Shown here piece by piece: positions 27,999-38,079 of a stretch of 64,000 nt of DNA (position 1 is its first letter; each line of letters begins with the position of its first letter). A model generated the notes under the pieces. The model ran no database searches, was not told where the DNA came from, and saw nothing but the letters and a program-made list of their open reading frames with translations. Source of the DNA: Spirosoma lacussanchae (GTDB lineage: Bacteria; Bacteroidota; Bacteroidia; Cytophagales; Spirosomataceae). Made by a program: the position numbers and the translations under genes. Location: the NCBI RefSeq assembly GCF_005870035.1, contig NZ_SWJG01000008.1, positions 148,450-212,449 of the forward strand, read 5' to 3'.

Positions 27999-30900
27999 AT
28001 GCATCGCTCTCTGCTGTCATACATGAACCGAAACCCGCTGGTCGCTTTGTTTGGGCTGATGGCCCTGCTGGTTCCGGCCGGTCTCCAGGCCCAGTTTACC
28101 CGGCTGGCGCCGGAGCAGACGGGCATCCGGTTCACTAACCAGCTGACCGAAACAGAGGAACAAAATGTGTTGGCCTACGAATATTTTTACAACGGAGGGG
28201 GCGTGGCCGTCGGGGATCTGAACAACGACGGTCGGCCTGACCTGTACTTTACGGGTAACATGACGCCCGACCGGCTATACCTGAACGATGGCAACCTTCG
28301 GTTCACCGACCAGTCAGCCGCGGCCGGAATCGGTCAGGGACCGGGCTGGAAAACTGGCGTTACCCTCGTTGACATCAACCGCGATGGGTGGCTGGATATC
28401 TACGTATGTTACTCCGGCAATGGCGACCCGGCCATCCGGCGAAACCGGTTGTACATCAACAATCACCTCGACAAAAAAGGGCAGCTGACCTTTACGGACC
28501 AGGCTGCTCAGTACGGACTTGACTCACCCGCCTACAGTACCCAGGCCGTCTTTTTCGACTACGACAAGGATGGTGATCTGGATTGCTTCCTGCTTAACCA
28601 CAATATCAAAGACTTCAAACGGTTCGACGCAGCGCTGACCAAAGCCATGCGGGACGAATTTGCTGGCGATAAACTCTTCCGGAACGATAACAACAGGTTT
28701 GTCGACGTCAGCGAATCGGCCGGTATTAAAGGCAACCCCATTGGCTTTGGGCTTGGCGTTGCCGTGGCCGACATAAACCTCGACGGCTGGCCCGATTTGT
28801 ACGTATCCAACGATTACATTGAACAGGATTATCTGTACCTGAACGATGGCAAGGGCCACTTTATCGACCAGCTCGACCAGGCCATTGGCCACCTGAGTTA
28901 CTTCTCCATGGGTAACGAGGTCGTCGACATGAACAATGACGGCTGGCCCGACATCTTTACCCTCGACATGTTGCCCGAAGACAACCGGCGGCAAAAACTG
29001 CTCTACGGACCCGAGAACTACGAGGTCTACCAGAATATGCTGCGCAACGGCTTCTCCCACCAGCTGATGCGGAACATGCTGCAACTCAACAACGGAAACA
29101 CGGGTCAGAAAGCCGGATCGATTAACGTGCCTACATTCAGCGAGATTGGTCAGCTGGCCGGTATCTCCAATACCGACTGGAGCTGGGCCCCGCTTGTTGC
29201 TGATTTCGATAACGACGGCTGGAAAGACCTGTTCGTAACGAATGGCTATCTGCGCGACTATACGAATATGGACTTTATGAAGTTCTACGCTGATGCCCAG
29301 CTGAAAGCATCAAAAGGAAGCCCGACGGCCATGATGGATATTCTGAAACAGATGCCATCGTCGGCGACGAAGAACTACATATTCAGAAATTCAGGACAAC
29401 TTACCTTCGACAATAAAGGGAAAGACTGGGGATTCGACCATCCTCTGTTGTCGAATGGGGCGGTCTACGCGGATCTCGACGGGGACGGTGATCTGGAAAT
29501 CATTACCAATAACGTAAACGAGCCCGCTGGTATCTACCGCAACGATAATAACCGCCAGCATTACCTGGCCATCCAGCTCGGTGAGAGTACTGCGACAGCG
29601 GCTATTGGCGCTAAAGTCTGGGTGTATGCCGGAGGGATGCAGCAGTATCAGGAGTTCAACCCGTCGAGAGGGTTTGAATCCAGTATGTACGGACCGCTGC
29701 ATGTCGGATTGGGGAAACAAACTGTAGCGGACAGCATTCGGATTGTCTGGCCCGACAACCGGACTCAGCTGCTTCGGAATGTCAAAGCTGACCAGAAGCT
29801 GGTTGTTCGCTACAAAGGCGCCGACAAACCGTTTGTGTACCAGACGGCAGAGAAGCCGCTCTATACCGCGGTGCCGGCCGATTCGTCGCTTTACCGGCAC
29901 CGAGAGGATGTTTATAATGATTTCAAGCGGCAGCCGCTCATGCCCAACATGCTGTCTTATCAGGGACCCCATCTGGCACAGGGCGACGTAAACGGCGACG
30001 GCCTGGTGGATCTGTATGCCCCTGGTGCCAAAGGGCAGGCTGGCCAGCTGCTGATTGGGCAGGCCGACGGCACCTGGCAACCGCGGGCCCAGGCTGCCTT
30101 TACGGCCGACAAGCTGACCGAAGACACCGACGCCCTGTTTGTGGACGTCGACGGCGATGGCGACCAGGACCTGTACGTCGTCAGCGGGGGCTATGCCTAC
30201 CTGCCCGACGACCTGCTGCTGAACGACCGGCTTTACCTGAACGACGGAAAGGGCAACTTCAGCCGATCGGCCGACGCCCTGCCGGGCGATCAGAGCAGTG
30301 ATGCCTGCGTCGTGGCGCTGGACGTCGATAAAGATGGTGACCAGGATTTGTTCGTAGGGGGGCGGGTCCGTCCGGGCTTTTACCCGCAGGCGGTCAGCAG
30401 CCGTATCCTGATCAACGATGGGAAAGGGAATTTCTCGGATGCAACAGCCCAGCTGGCGCCTTACCTGAAAAACCTGGGTATGGTAACCGATGCGCTGGCA
30501 TTCGATGCGGATCGGGATGGCTGGAACGACCTGGTTCTGGTGGGCGAGTGGATGCCGGTGTTGTTGTTGAAAAATCAACAGGGACGGCAGCTGGCAATGC
30601 CCCGTCCCTTAACCGCTGCCGGCTGGTGGAACCGGGTCGAAGCCAGTGACCTCGACGGTGATGGCGATACCGATCTAGTGCTGGGCAATTTTGGAAAAAA
30701 CAGCCAGATGAAACCTTCTGACCGGGAACCCGTTCGTATCACCTTTGCCGACTTTGACCAGAACGAGTCGATCGATCCGTTTCTGACGTATTACATTCAG
30801 GGCAAACCGTTTCCCCTGGCCACCCGCGATGAAGCGCTGAACCAGATGTTCTCCCTGCGACGTAAATTTACCACTTACCAGGCCTATGCCGAAGCCAGCC

Positions 30901-31328
30901 TGACCGACATACTAACGCCCGAACAGCTCAGCAAAGCGGATACCCTTCAGGCTACCCAATTTGCATCAGGTATACTGGAGAATACCGGAACCGGCGCCTT
31001 TGACTGGCACGAACTACCGACAGAAGCTCAGTTTGCACCGGTGTTTGCTATTGCCTTCCTGGACGCCGATCAGGATGGAAAGACTGATCTGCTGCTGGCT
31101 GGTAACCAGTCGAATACCCGAATAAAAATTGGAAAGATGGACGCTAGTTACGGCCAGCTGTTCCGAAATAAAGGGAAACTACAGTTTTCGCACGTTCCCC
31201 AGAACCGGTCCGGCTTTGTTGTGAAAGGCGATGTTCGGGATGTGGTGGTGGTAGGCAAAGGCACTCAACAGCAGATTCTGTTCGGGCGTAACAACAACAC
31301 GATGGAGGTGTACCGAAAAAAACCATAG
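27999..31328 (+). CDS. FG-GAP/VCBS repeat protein with ASPIC/UnbV domain (CRTAC1-like)
   Basis: About 1109 aa, secreted (signal ending near LQAQ; ATG 27999 or 28023). It consists of many calcium-binding FG-GAP/VCBS blades, seen as repeats of the type DLNNDGRPDLYFTGN, DINRDGWLDIYV, DYDKDGDLDCF, DLDGDGDLEII, DVDGDGDQDLYV and DADRDGWNDLV, forming two beta-propellers. An ASPIC/UnbV domain lies between them (about 520-610; IGAKVWVYAGG, SIRIVWPDNRTQLL). Such proteins are common next to SusCD pairs in Bacteroidota, but their function is not established; surface adhesion or a scaffold role are usual guesses. Its stop directly abuts the haloperoxidase start, so the two are coupled. Confidence 0.88.
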   Translation: MHRSLLSYMNRNPLVALFGLMALLVPAGLQAQFTRLAPEQTGIRFTNQLTETEEQNVLAYEYFYNGGGVAVGDLNNDGRPDLYFTGNMTPDRLYLNDGNLRFTDQSAAAGIGQGPGWKTGVTLVDINRDGWLDIYVCYSGNGDPAIRRNRLYINNHLDKKGQLTFTDQAAQYGLDSPAYSTQAVFFDYDKDGDLDCFLLNHNIKDFKRFDAALTKAMRDEFAGDKLFRNDNNRFVDVSESAGIKGNPIGFGLGVAVADINLDGWPDLYVSNDYIEQDYLYLNDGKGHFIDQLDQAIGHLSYFSMGNEVVDMNNDGWPDIFTLDMLPEDNRRQKLLYGPENYEVYQNMLRNGFSHQLMRNMLQLNNGNTGQKAGSINVPTFSEIGQLAGISNTDWSWAPLVADFDNDGWKDLFVTNGYLRDYTNMDFMKFYADAQLKASKGSPTAMMDILKQMPSSATKNYIFRNSGQLTFDNKGKDWGFDHPLLSNGAVYADLDGDGDLEIITNNVNEPAGIYRNDNNRQHYLAIQLGESTATAAIGAKVWVYAGGMQQYQEFNPSRGFESSMYGPLHVGLGKQTVADSIRIVWPDNRTQLLRNVKADQKLVVRYKGADKPFVYQTAEKPLYTAVPADSSLYRHREDVYNDFKRQPLMPNMLSYQGPHLAQGDVNGDGLVDLYAPGAKGQAGQLLIGQADGTWQPRAQAAFTADKLTEDTDALFVDVDGDGDQDLYVVSGGYAYLPDDLLLNDRLYLNDGKGNFSRSADALPGDQSSDACVVALDVDKDGDQDLFVGGRVRPGFYPQAVSSRILINDGKGNFSDATAQLAPYLKNLGMVTDALAFDADRDGWNDLVLVGEWMPVLLLKNQQGRQLAMPRPLTAAGWWNRVEASDLDGDGDTDLVLGNFGKNSQMKPSDREPVRITFADFDQNESIDPFLTYYIQGKPFPLATRDEALNQMFSLRRKFTTYQAYAEASLTDILTPEQLSKADTLQATQFASGILENTGTGAFDWHELPTEAQFAPVFAIAFLDADQDGKTDLLLAGNQSNTRIKIGKMDASYGQLFRNKGKLQFSHVPQNRSGFVVKGDVRDVVVVGKGTQQQILFGRNNNTMEVYRKKP

Positions 31329-32687
31329 ATGCGTATGAAGCGGTTCTGGTTTTTGCTGATCATGAACGCGCTGGCCCTGGCGGCTGTTGCAGCCCCGCCC
31401 GGGCCAACTGGTGTTGGCTACGCCAGGGCGCTGAAGAAGCTGACCGACGTAATGGTGACCGACGTAACCGGCCCCTGCGGTGCGGCCCGGTACTACGCTT
31501 ACGCGAATCTGGCGGCTTACGAGCTAATGTACCGACAGCAAAAACCAGCGGGTTATGTCCCGCTGACGGGGCTGCTTCGCGGGTATTCATTACCGACTCC
31601 AACCGTCCCTGACCCGGTAATCGACGTCGAATTTGGGAGCCAGTATATTCTGTTGCGAATGGGTGAAGAACTGCTTCCATCTGGCTATCTGCTCGAAGCG
31701 GCCCGCCAGCAGCTGATCCGTGATAGCCAGCAGCAGCGCCACCTAAGCAATGACCAACTCAGCCGGACAAGGGCCTATGCCGATAGCCTGGTGCGGAAAA
31801 TAGTCCGGTACGCAGCCGCCGACGGATATCTGAAAACCAGCGGAATGATACGGTACACGCCCGACGACAAGCCGGGAACCTGGCAGCCCACACCACCCGC
31901 CTACTCCGAAACCTACGAACCGTACTGGGCAACGCTACGGCCATTTCTGCTCGACAGTGCCGCTCAGTTTCGACCCGTTCGTCCGGTTCCCTACAGCGCT
32001 GAGAAAGAGTCTGCTTTTTACCGGCTGGCCCGAGAGGTATATGACACTACCCAGTCGCTGACGGATGAGCAGCGTCACATTGCCAACTTCTGGGATTGTA
32101 ACCCGTTTTTCCTGAACCAGAAGGGCCATGTCAACTTTGGTACCAAAAAAATCTCGCCCAGCGGCCACTGGATGGGCATCACTAGCCTGGTTTGCGAACA
32201 GCAAAAACTTTCTCTGGCCGAAACGATCCGGTGGCATACGCTGGTGGGCATCACCATGGCCGATGCGTTCATATCCTGCTGGGAAGAAAAATACAGCAGT
32301 AATCGGATCCGCCCCGAAACGGTCATCAATCAACAGATCGACCGCTCGTGGCGCCCGCTGCTGCAAACCCCGCCCTTCCCGGAGTATACCAGCGGACACA
32401 GTGTTATGTCGCAGGCGGTAGCAACGGTACTGACCGTGCTGGCCGGTAGACCAATTGCGTATACCGACGTGATAGAGGAAGAATTTGGGGTACCGGCCCG
32501 TACGTACCGATCATTTGGTGAGGCCGCCCGCGAGGCTGCCATATCCAGGCTGTACGGTGGTATTCATTTTCGCGATTCCATCGAAAACGGGGTTCGGCAG
32601 GGTGAGCAGATCGGTCGATTTATTGTAAAAAAACTAGGGTTGGCCGGGCAGGGGGCATCGATGCAGGCAACCCGTAAAAATAGATAA
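31329..32687 (+). CDS. Vanadium-dependent haloperoxidase-family (PAP2 fold) protein
   Basis: 452 aa with signal peptide (to about AVAAPP). The C-terminal PAP2-type domain carries the full vanadate/phosphate-binding set in the spacing of vanadium chloroperoxidase: Lys and Arg seven apart in KYSSNRIRPE, SGHS in YTSGHSVMS, and Arg and His six apart in RLYGGIHF. It could oxidise halides with peroxide or act as an acid phosphatase; sequence alone does not separate the two. The gene begins at the base right after the FG-GAP protein's stop, which indicates a functional pair exported together. It ends locus B's first part; a ROK regulator follows 200 bp later. Confidence 0.87.
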   Translation: MRMKRFWFLLIMNALALAAVAAPPGPTGVGYARALKKLTDVMVTDVTGPCGAARYYAYANLAAYELMYRQQKPAGYVPLTGLLRGYSLPTPTVPDPVIDVEFGSQYILLRMGEELLPSGYLLEAARQQLIRDSQQQRHLSNDQLSRTRAYADSLVRKIVRYAAADGYLKTSGMIRYTPDDKPGTWQPTPPAYSETYEPYWATLRPFLLDSAAQFRPVRPVPYSAEKESAFYRLAREVYDTTQSLTDEQRHIANFWDCNPFFLNQKGHVNFGTKKISPSGHWMGITSLVCEQQKLSLAETIRWHTLVGITMADAFISCWEEKYSSNRIRPETVINQQIDRSWRPLLQTPPFPEYTSGHSVMSQAVATVLTVLAGRPIAYTDVIEEEFGVPARTYRSFGEAAREAAISRLYGGIHFRDSIENGVRQGEQIGRFIVKKLGLAGQGASMQATRKNR

Positions 32688-32887
32688 CAGACTTTTATCC
32701 CGGCGGATGTAGTAGGCCAGTATGGCTCCGGTCTTTGAAAAAGATCGACCTACGCCTGATTGGGATTTTGTAAATTATTGATTTTCATTGGCGTGAGTAT
32801 AATTAGCTGTCTAAACCACCCATCCTTTTTTAGACTTTCGGCGATCTGATCCGTTGATTTTTGATTTGCCGAAGTACATCGATTACC

Positions 32888-34099
32888 ATGCAGGATAATG
32901 CCATCATCTCCGTCATTGACACGAAGAAAAACAAATTAAAACGGAACATCATCGCCGAACTTTACCGGGCTCAATCACGAACCATTGCTCAGTTAGCCAG
33001 TACGGTGCATAGCAGTGTACCGTCCACCACAGCCCTTATTGAGGAGTTGAGCGCTACCGACTGGGTACATGGCATCGGCATCGGGACCGCCCAGTTTGGT
33101 CGTAAACCCTCGCTGTTTGCGTTAAATCCCAACCGATATGTTACCCTGGTGGTCGACAGTAATGTGCACGACACCAAGTTGCTGGTTTTCAATCTGAACA
33201 ATGAAGTAATTCATCGGGTAGACCTGGATTTGCAACTGGGCGAGACCGACCAGTTTGTCGAAAAGCTGCATGATCCGCTGAACCAGCTGGCCCAGTACCT
33301 GCGGGTAGAGGGTCGCGAAGTGATCGGCATAGGCGCTACCATGCCTGGACTAGTGAACCCAGTCCTGAGCCTGAACCATACGTACCCGGAACTGAGCCAG
33401 CCGGGCCATTCGCTGAGTACGCTCTTTGCGCTCCTGTTCGAAGCACCGGTTTATTACATCAACGACACAAAAGCGACGATTCTGGGTGAGTATCACTTCG
33501 GCCTGGCACAGGGTAAAAAGCACGTCCTGTCGATCAACATCGACTGGGGTATCGGTCTGGGCGTGATCATCAACGGCGAGGTGCTGCAGGGAACGGCTGG
33601 CTTTGCCGGTGAGCTGGGACACATCCAGATGAAGACCGATGGTGAGCTCTGCTTTTGCGGAAAAGTAGGCTGTCTCGAAACGCTGGCATCGGCCTCGTCG
33701 CTGATCCGGAGGGCTAAAGCCGGCCTGCGCCAGGGACGCATGTCGCTGCTGAACGAAGAAGGCCCCGAAGCCATTACGATTGAGATGATTATTGCTAAAG
33801 CCAACGTAGGCGACGGGTTCTGCATCGATCTGTTGAGCGAGGTAGGCAGTGAACTCGGGCGGGGACTGGCCACAGCGGTGCACCTCTTCAATCCAGAACT
33901 TATCATAGTCAACGGCGTACTGGCCCGGGTGGCAAAATCGATCCGTCGGCCGCTGGAGCAGGCCCTGGACAAGTACTGCCTGCTGAACTACCGCGATAAC
34001 CTGAAAATTGAGCTTTCGGAGCTGGGCGAGATGGCCAAACTCTACGGCACCCAGGCCTACGTGCTGCAAAATCTGCTTGAACACGAACAAATACCCTAA
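32888..34099 (+). CDS. ROK-family transcriptional regulator (NagC/Mlc type)
   Basis: 403 aa. The ATG at 32888 is preferred; a TTG at 32861 is an extension. An N-terminal winged helix-turn-helix (about 15-75; RNIIAELYRAQSRTIAQLASTVHSS... pattern) precedes the ROK sugar-binding domain. The glycine-rich GIGATMPGLVNP and the zinc-binding ROK signature (GELGHIQ and CFCGKVGCLE) are intact. It probably represses the downstream glycosidases until a mono- or disaccharide is bound. Its stop overlaps the GH92 start as TAATG, so regulator and alpha-mannosidase are translationally coupled. Confidence 0.92.
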   Translation: MQDNAIISVIDTKKNKLKRNIIAELYRAQSRTIAQLASTVHSSVPSTTALIEELSATDWVHGIGIGTAQFGRKPSLFALNPNRYVTLVVDSNVHDTKLLVFNLNNEVIHRVDLDLQLGETDQFVEKLHDPLNQLAQYLRVEGREVIGIGATMPGLVNPVLSLNHTYPELSQPGHSLSTLFALLFEAPVYYINDTKATILGEYHFGLAQGKKHVLSINIDWGIGLGVIINGEVLQGTAGFAGELGHIQMKTDGELCFCGKVGCLETLASASSLIRRAKAGLRQGRMSLLNEEGPEAITIEMIIAKANVGDGFCIDLLSEVGSELGRGLATAVHLFNPELIIVNGVLARVAKSIRRPLEQALDKYCLLNYRDNLKIELSELGEMAKLYGTQAYVLQNLLEHEQIP

Positions 34100-36408
34100 T
34101 GCTAAAAAAACAGTCGTTACTCAATTGCCTTCTTTTCTTTTCGGGGATGTGCTGTGCCGAACTGCCGGGTTTCGCGCAGAACACGGGCTCGGTTAACGAT
34201 CCGGTCGAGTGGGTAAATTCGCTCATGGGCACCGATTCCAAACCCAGCCTGTCGAATGGCAACACCTACCCCGCCATTACCCTGCCCTGGGGCATGAATA
34301 CCTGGATGCCGCAGACCGGCAAAATGGGCGACGGCTGGGCCTACACCTACGCAGCCGATAAGATCAGAGGGTTTAAACAAACTCACCAGCCCTCTCCCTG
34401 GATGAATGATTACGGTCAGTTTTCCATCATGCCCATAACCGGTAAGCTACGGCCCGGCGAAGATCAGCGGGCCAGCTGGTTTTCGCACAAGGCCGAGGTC
34501 GCCAAACCCTACTACTACGCCGTTTACCTGGCCGACCACGATGTAACGACCGAAATTGCCCCGACCGAACGGGCCGCCCGCTTTCGGTTTACCTTCCCTC
34601 AAACAGACAGTGCGTATGTAATCCTGGACGCGTTCGACAAAGGCTCGTCGGTCAAAATCATCCCGGCCGAGCGTAAAATCATTGGCTATACCACCCGAAA
34701 CAGCGGGGGCGTGCCGCAGAATTTCAAAAATTATTTTGTGATCCAGTTCGACCGTCCCTTTACGAGTACCGCGGTCTGGAATGGGAAAGAAACCAGCCGC
34801 GGGGCAATCGAGCTGACTGCCGATCATACGGGTGCTGTTGTCGGCTTCAGAACCCAAAAGGGCGAACAGGTTCAGGCGCGGGTGGCTTCCTCCTTCATCA
34901 GTCCCGAACAGGCCGAACGGAATCTGGGCGAGATCGGCACCGATGATTTCGAAACGGTAAAAAACAAAGCCAAACAGGCCTGGAACACCGAGCTGAAACG
35001 CATCGCCGTTGAGGGTGGATCGGTCGATCAGCTCCAGACGTTTTACTCCTGCCTGTACCGCTCCCTGCAGTTTCCGCGTAAGTTTTACGAACTGGATGCC
35101 AGCAATAAGGTCGTACACTACAGTCCCTTTAACGGGCAGATTCTGCCGGGCTATATGTTCACCGATACGGGTTTCTGGGATACGTTTCGGGCGTTGTTTC
35201 CTTTTCTAAACCTGATGTATCCCAGCTTAAACGCCCACATTCAGGAAGGGCTGGTGAACACGTATAAGGAAAGTGGGTGGTTGCCGGAATGGGCCAGCCC
35301 GGGCCATCGGCCGGTTATGATTGGGTCCAATTCGGCGTCGATCGTGGCCGATGCATACCTGAAAGGGGTACGGGGTTACGATATCAACACGTTGTACGAA
35401 GCCGTTCTGAAAAACTCGGAAAACGCCGGGCCAATCTCTACCCTGGGCCGGGCCGGTGTGGAGTACTACAACAAACTGGGCTACGTGCCCTACGATGTCA
35501 AGATCAACGAAAACGCAGCCCGTACCCTCGAATACGCCTATGACGATTTTGCCATATACCAGCTGGCCAAAGCCCTCAAGCGTCCACAGTCCGAGATCGA
35601 CCGTTTTGCGAAACGCAGCCAGAACTACCGGAACCTGTTCGACCCGAGCCATAAACTGATGCGGGGTAAGAACAAGGATGGTCAGTTCCAAGCGCCTTTT
35701 AACCCCTTCAAGTGGGGCGACGCCTTCACCGAGGGCAACAGCTGGCATTATACCTGGTCTGTTTTTCACGACGTAGAGGGGCTCATTGGCCTGATGGGCG
35801 GGCGGAAATCATTCGTCGGTATGCTCGATTCCGTGTTTGTGGTACCGCCGATTTTCGATGATTCGTACTACGGTTCGGTCATTCATGAGATTCGCGAAAT
35901 GCAGATCATGAACATGGGTAACTACGCCCACGGCAACCAGCCGATCCAGCACATGACCTATCTGTACAACTATGCCGGTGAACCCTGGAAAACTCAGTAC
36001 TGGGTGCGCGACGTCATGAACCGGCTGTACAAACCCACGCCCGATGGCTACTGCGGAGATGAAGACAACGGGCAAACGTCGGTCTGGTACGTGTTTTCGG
36101 CCCTCGGGTTCTATCCCGTTTGCCCCGGAACCGATCAATACGTGCTGGGTTCGCCCCTGTTTAGAAAGGCCACGCTCCGCCTGGAAAATGGAAAAACGCT
36201 GGTGATGAATGCCCCCGCCAACAGCAGCCAGAACCGGTACGTCGGCGCGGTGACTCGCAATGGTGCGGTTTACGAAAAAAACTGGTTTAGTCACGGCGAC
36301 TTACTGCGGGGCGGAACGATCAACTTCACGATGGTGGCTCAACCCAACAAACAACGTGGCACCCAGCCCCCAGCCTTCCCTTATTCGTTCTCGTCCGACA
36401 AGCGGTAA
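34099..36408 (+). CDS. GH92 alpha-mannosidase
   Basis: 769 aa with a signal peptide ending near GFAQ, in line with periplasmic enzymes of the family. GH92 hallmarks are clear: VNSLMGTDSKPSLSNGNTYPAI at the N-terminus, GFKQTHQPSPWMNDYGQFS, DTFRALFPFLNLMYP, and the C-terminal GDEDNGQTSVWYVFSALGFYPVCPG signature. Family 92 enzymes are calcium-dependent inverting exo-alpha-mannosidases, mostly alpha-1,2 or alpha-1,3, acting on N-glycans or fungal mannan. The ATG overlaps the ROK stop (TAATG). GH29 and GH2 genes follow on the same strand at 89 and 152 bp. Confidence 0.94.
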   Translation: MLKKQSLLNCLLFFSGMCCAELPGFAQNTGSVNDPVEWVNSLMGTDSKPSLSNGNTYPAITLPWGMNTWMPQTGKMGDGWAYTYAADKIRGFKQTHQPSPWMNDYGQFSIMPITGKLRPGEDQRASWFSHKAEVAKPYYYAVYLADHDVTTEIAPTERAARFRFTFPQTDSAYVILDAFDKGSSVKIIPAERKIIGYTTRNSGGVPQNFKNYFVIQFDRPFTSTAVWNGKETSRGAIELTADHTGAVVGFRTQKGEQVQARVASSFISPEQAERNLGEIGTDDFETVKNKAKQAWNTELKRIAVEGGSVDQLQTFYSCLYRSLQFPRKFYELDASNKVVHYSPFNGQILPGYMFTDTGFWDTFRALFPFLNLMYPSLNAHIQEGLVNTYKESGWLPEWASPGHRPVMIGSNSASIVADAYLKGVRGYDINTLYEAVLKNSENAGPISTLGRAGVEYYNKLGYVPYDVKINENAARTLEYAYDDFAIYQLAKALKRPQSEIDRFAKRSQNYRNLFDPSHKLMRGKNKDGQFQAPFNPFKWGDAFTEGNSWHYTWSVFHDVEGLIGLMGGRKSFVGMLDSVFVVPPIFDDSYYGSVIHEIREMQIMNMGNYAHGNQPIQHMTYLYNYAGEPWKTQYWVRDVMNRLYKPTPDGYCGDEDNGQTSVWYVFSALGFYPVCPGTDQYVLGSPLFRKATLRLENGKTLVMNAPANSSQNRYVGAVTRNGAVYEKNWFSHGDLLRGGTINFTMVAQPNKQRGTQPPAFPYSFSSDKR

Positions 36409-36496
36409 CGAACCGGCTGTCTGGTCCTGGCCCGGCTGGTTGCGGTAACCAGTCGGCTGCCCACGGTGCTTTGTTTCATCATTATAAAACCAACTT

Positions 36497-37927
36497 ATGA
36501 AGCGTTCCCACCTCTCCCTATGGCTCGCCCTGGCTGTATCGATCCCTGGACTGGCTCAGCAGCACTCCGAGCAAAAACATGATAAATACGTCTGGCCAAC
36601 GGATGAGCAGGTCCGGAAAAAGCTCGGTACCTGGCAAACGGCTAAGTTTGGTTTGCTGATGCACTGGGGCACGTACAGCCAGCGGGGCATTGTAGAATCC
36701 TGGTCGCTCTGCCCCGAAGACGAAGGCTGGTGTGAACGAAAAGGCCCCACGGCCCAAAACTGGTTCGAGTACAGGAAAGGCTACGAAGCGCTGCAAACGA
36801 CCTTCAATCCGGTCCGGTTCAACCCCGACCGCTGGGCCGATGCGGCCCGGAAGGCGGGTATGAAGTATATGATCTTCACCACGAAGCATCACGACGGTTT
36901 TTGTATGTTCGATACGAAGCAGACCGACTACAAGATTACCAGCACCCGGTCGCCTTTCGCCACCAACCCGCGGAGTAACGTTACGAAGGAGATTTTGCAG
37001 GCGTTCCGGCAGCAGGACTTCCTGGTGGGCACCTATTTTTCCAAGCCGGACTGGCATAACGAGCATTACTGGTGGCCGTATTTCCCACCCAAAGACCGTA
37101 ACGTAAACTACGACCCCAAAAAGTACCCTAAGGAATGGAGCCAGTTTAAAGAATTTACCTACAACCAAATTCAGGAGCTGATGACGGACTATGGGAAGGT
37201 GGATATACTCTGGCTGGACGGGGGCTGGGTCCGTCCGTTTAATACCATCGACTCGACCATTAGCTGGCAGCGGACTATTCCTTACAACCAGGATATCGAC
37301 ATGGCTCGCATAGCCGCCGACGCCCGGAAGAAACAGCCCGGTCTGCTCGTTGTGGACCGAACGGTGTCGGGTGAGTTCGAGAATTATGTAACCCCCGAAC
37401 AGCAAATTCCGGATCAGTACATGCCTATTCCCTGGGAAACGTGCATGACTATGGGCGACAGCTGGTCGTACATTCCTAAAGAAAACTTCAAACCCACCCG
37501 AAAGCTGGTGCAGACGCTGGTCGATGTGGTGGCCAAAAACGGAAACCTCCTGCTCAACATTGCCCCCGGACCCGATGGCGAGTGGCACGAAGAGGCCTAT
37601 AGTCGTCTGGCCGAGATCGGTACGTGGCTGACGGTAAACGGCGAGTCGATTTACAATACCAAACCACTTGCTCCGTACCGGCAGGGCAAATGGGCGTTTA
37701 CCCAGCGGGATGCTACTACATACCTGTCGTACATGCCCGAAGAATCCGAAAAGCAGCTGCCGGCCAGCCTGACCCTACCGCTGGCCCCCGGAAAGTCGCT
37801 GACGCTGCTGGGGACAAAACAACCCCTGAAGTGGAAAAAAAACGGACAGGAAGCACAAGTTGTCATTCCGGAGAAAGTACGCCAGCAACTTGCCAACCAA
37901 CCCGTATGGGTATTTAAGCTGGGCTGA
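36497..37927 (+). CDS. GH29 alpha-L-fucosidase
   Basis: 476 aa with signal peptide (ending near GLAQQ). The family 29 pattern is complete: FGLLMHWGTYSQRG near the N-terminus, KAGMKYMIFTTKHHDGFCMFDT, and the nucleophile in ILWLDGGW (Asp241). A C-terminal beta-sandwich covers about residues 385-476. It releases alpha-L-fucose from glycans such as xyloglucan side chains or N-glycan cores. Its place between GH92 and GH2 genes suits trimming of a mannose- and fucose-containing oligosaccharide in the periplasm. Confidence 0.94.
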   Translation: MKRSHLSLWLALAVSIPGLAQQHSEQKHDKYVWPTDEQVRKKLGTWQTAKFGLLMHWGTYSQRGIVESWSLCPEDEGWCERKGPTAQNWFEYRKGYEALQTTFNPVRFNPDRWADAARKAGMKYMIFTTKHHDGFCMFDTKQTDYKITSTRSPFATNPRSNVTKEILQAFRQQDFLVGTYFSKPDWHNEHYWWPYFPPKDRNVNYDPKKYPKEWSQFKEFTYNQIQELMTDYGKVDILWLDGGWVRPFNTIDSTISWQRTIPYNQDIDMARIAADARKKQPGLLVVDRTVSGEFENYVTPEQQIPDQYMPIPWETCMTMGDSWSYIPKENFKPTRKLVQTLVDVVAKNGNLLLNIAPGPDGEWHEEAYSRLAEIGTWLTVNGESIYNTKPLAPYRQGKWAFTQRDATTYLSYMPEESEKQLPASLTLPLAPGKSLTLLGTKQPLKWKKNGQEAQVVIPEKVRQQLANQPVWVFKLG

Positions 37928-38079
37928 CGAGTTTAGCCGACGTAGTCCTGCCGGGTAGTAGCCAGTTGCCTGTTCTGATTCATCACGAGTCTGTCTGCGC
38001 GGCTGCTCCAGAGCTACCCATGTCCATTATTTGCCGATCAGGGCGCTGAATTGGCTGCTTACAACCTGTTACTAAATCG

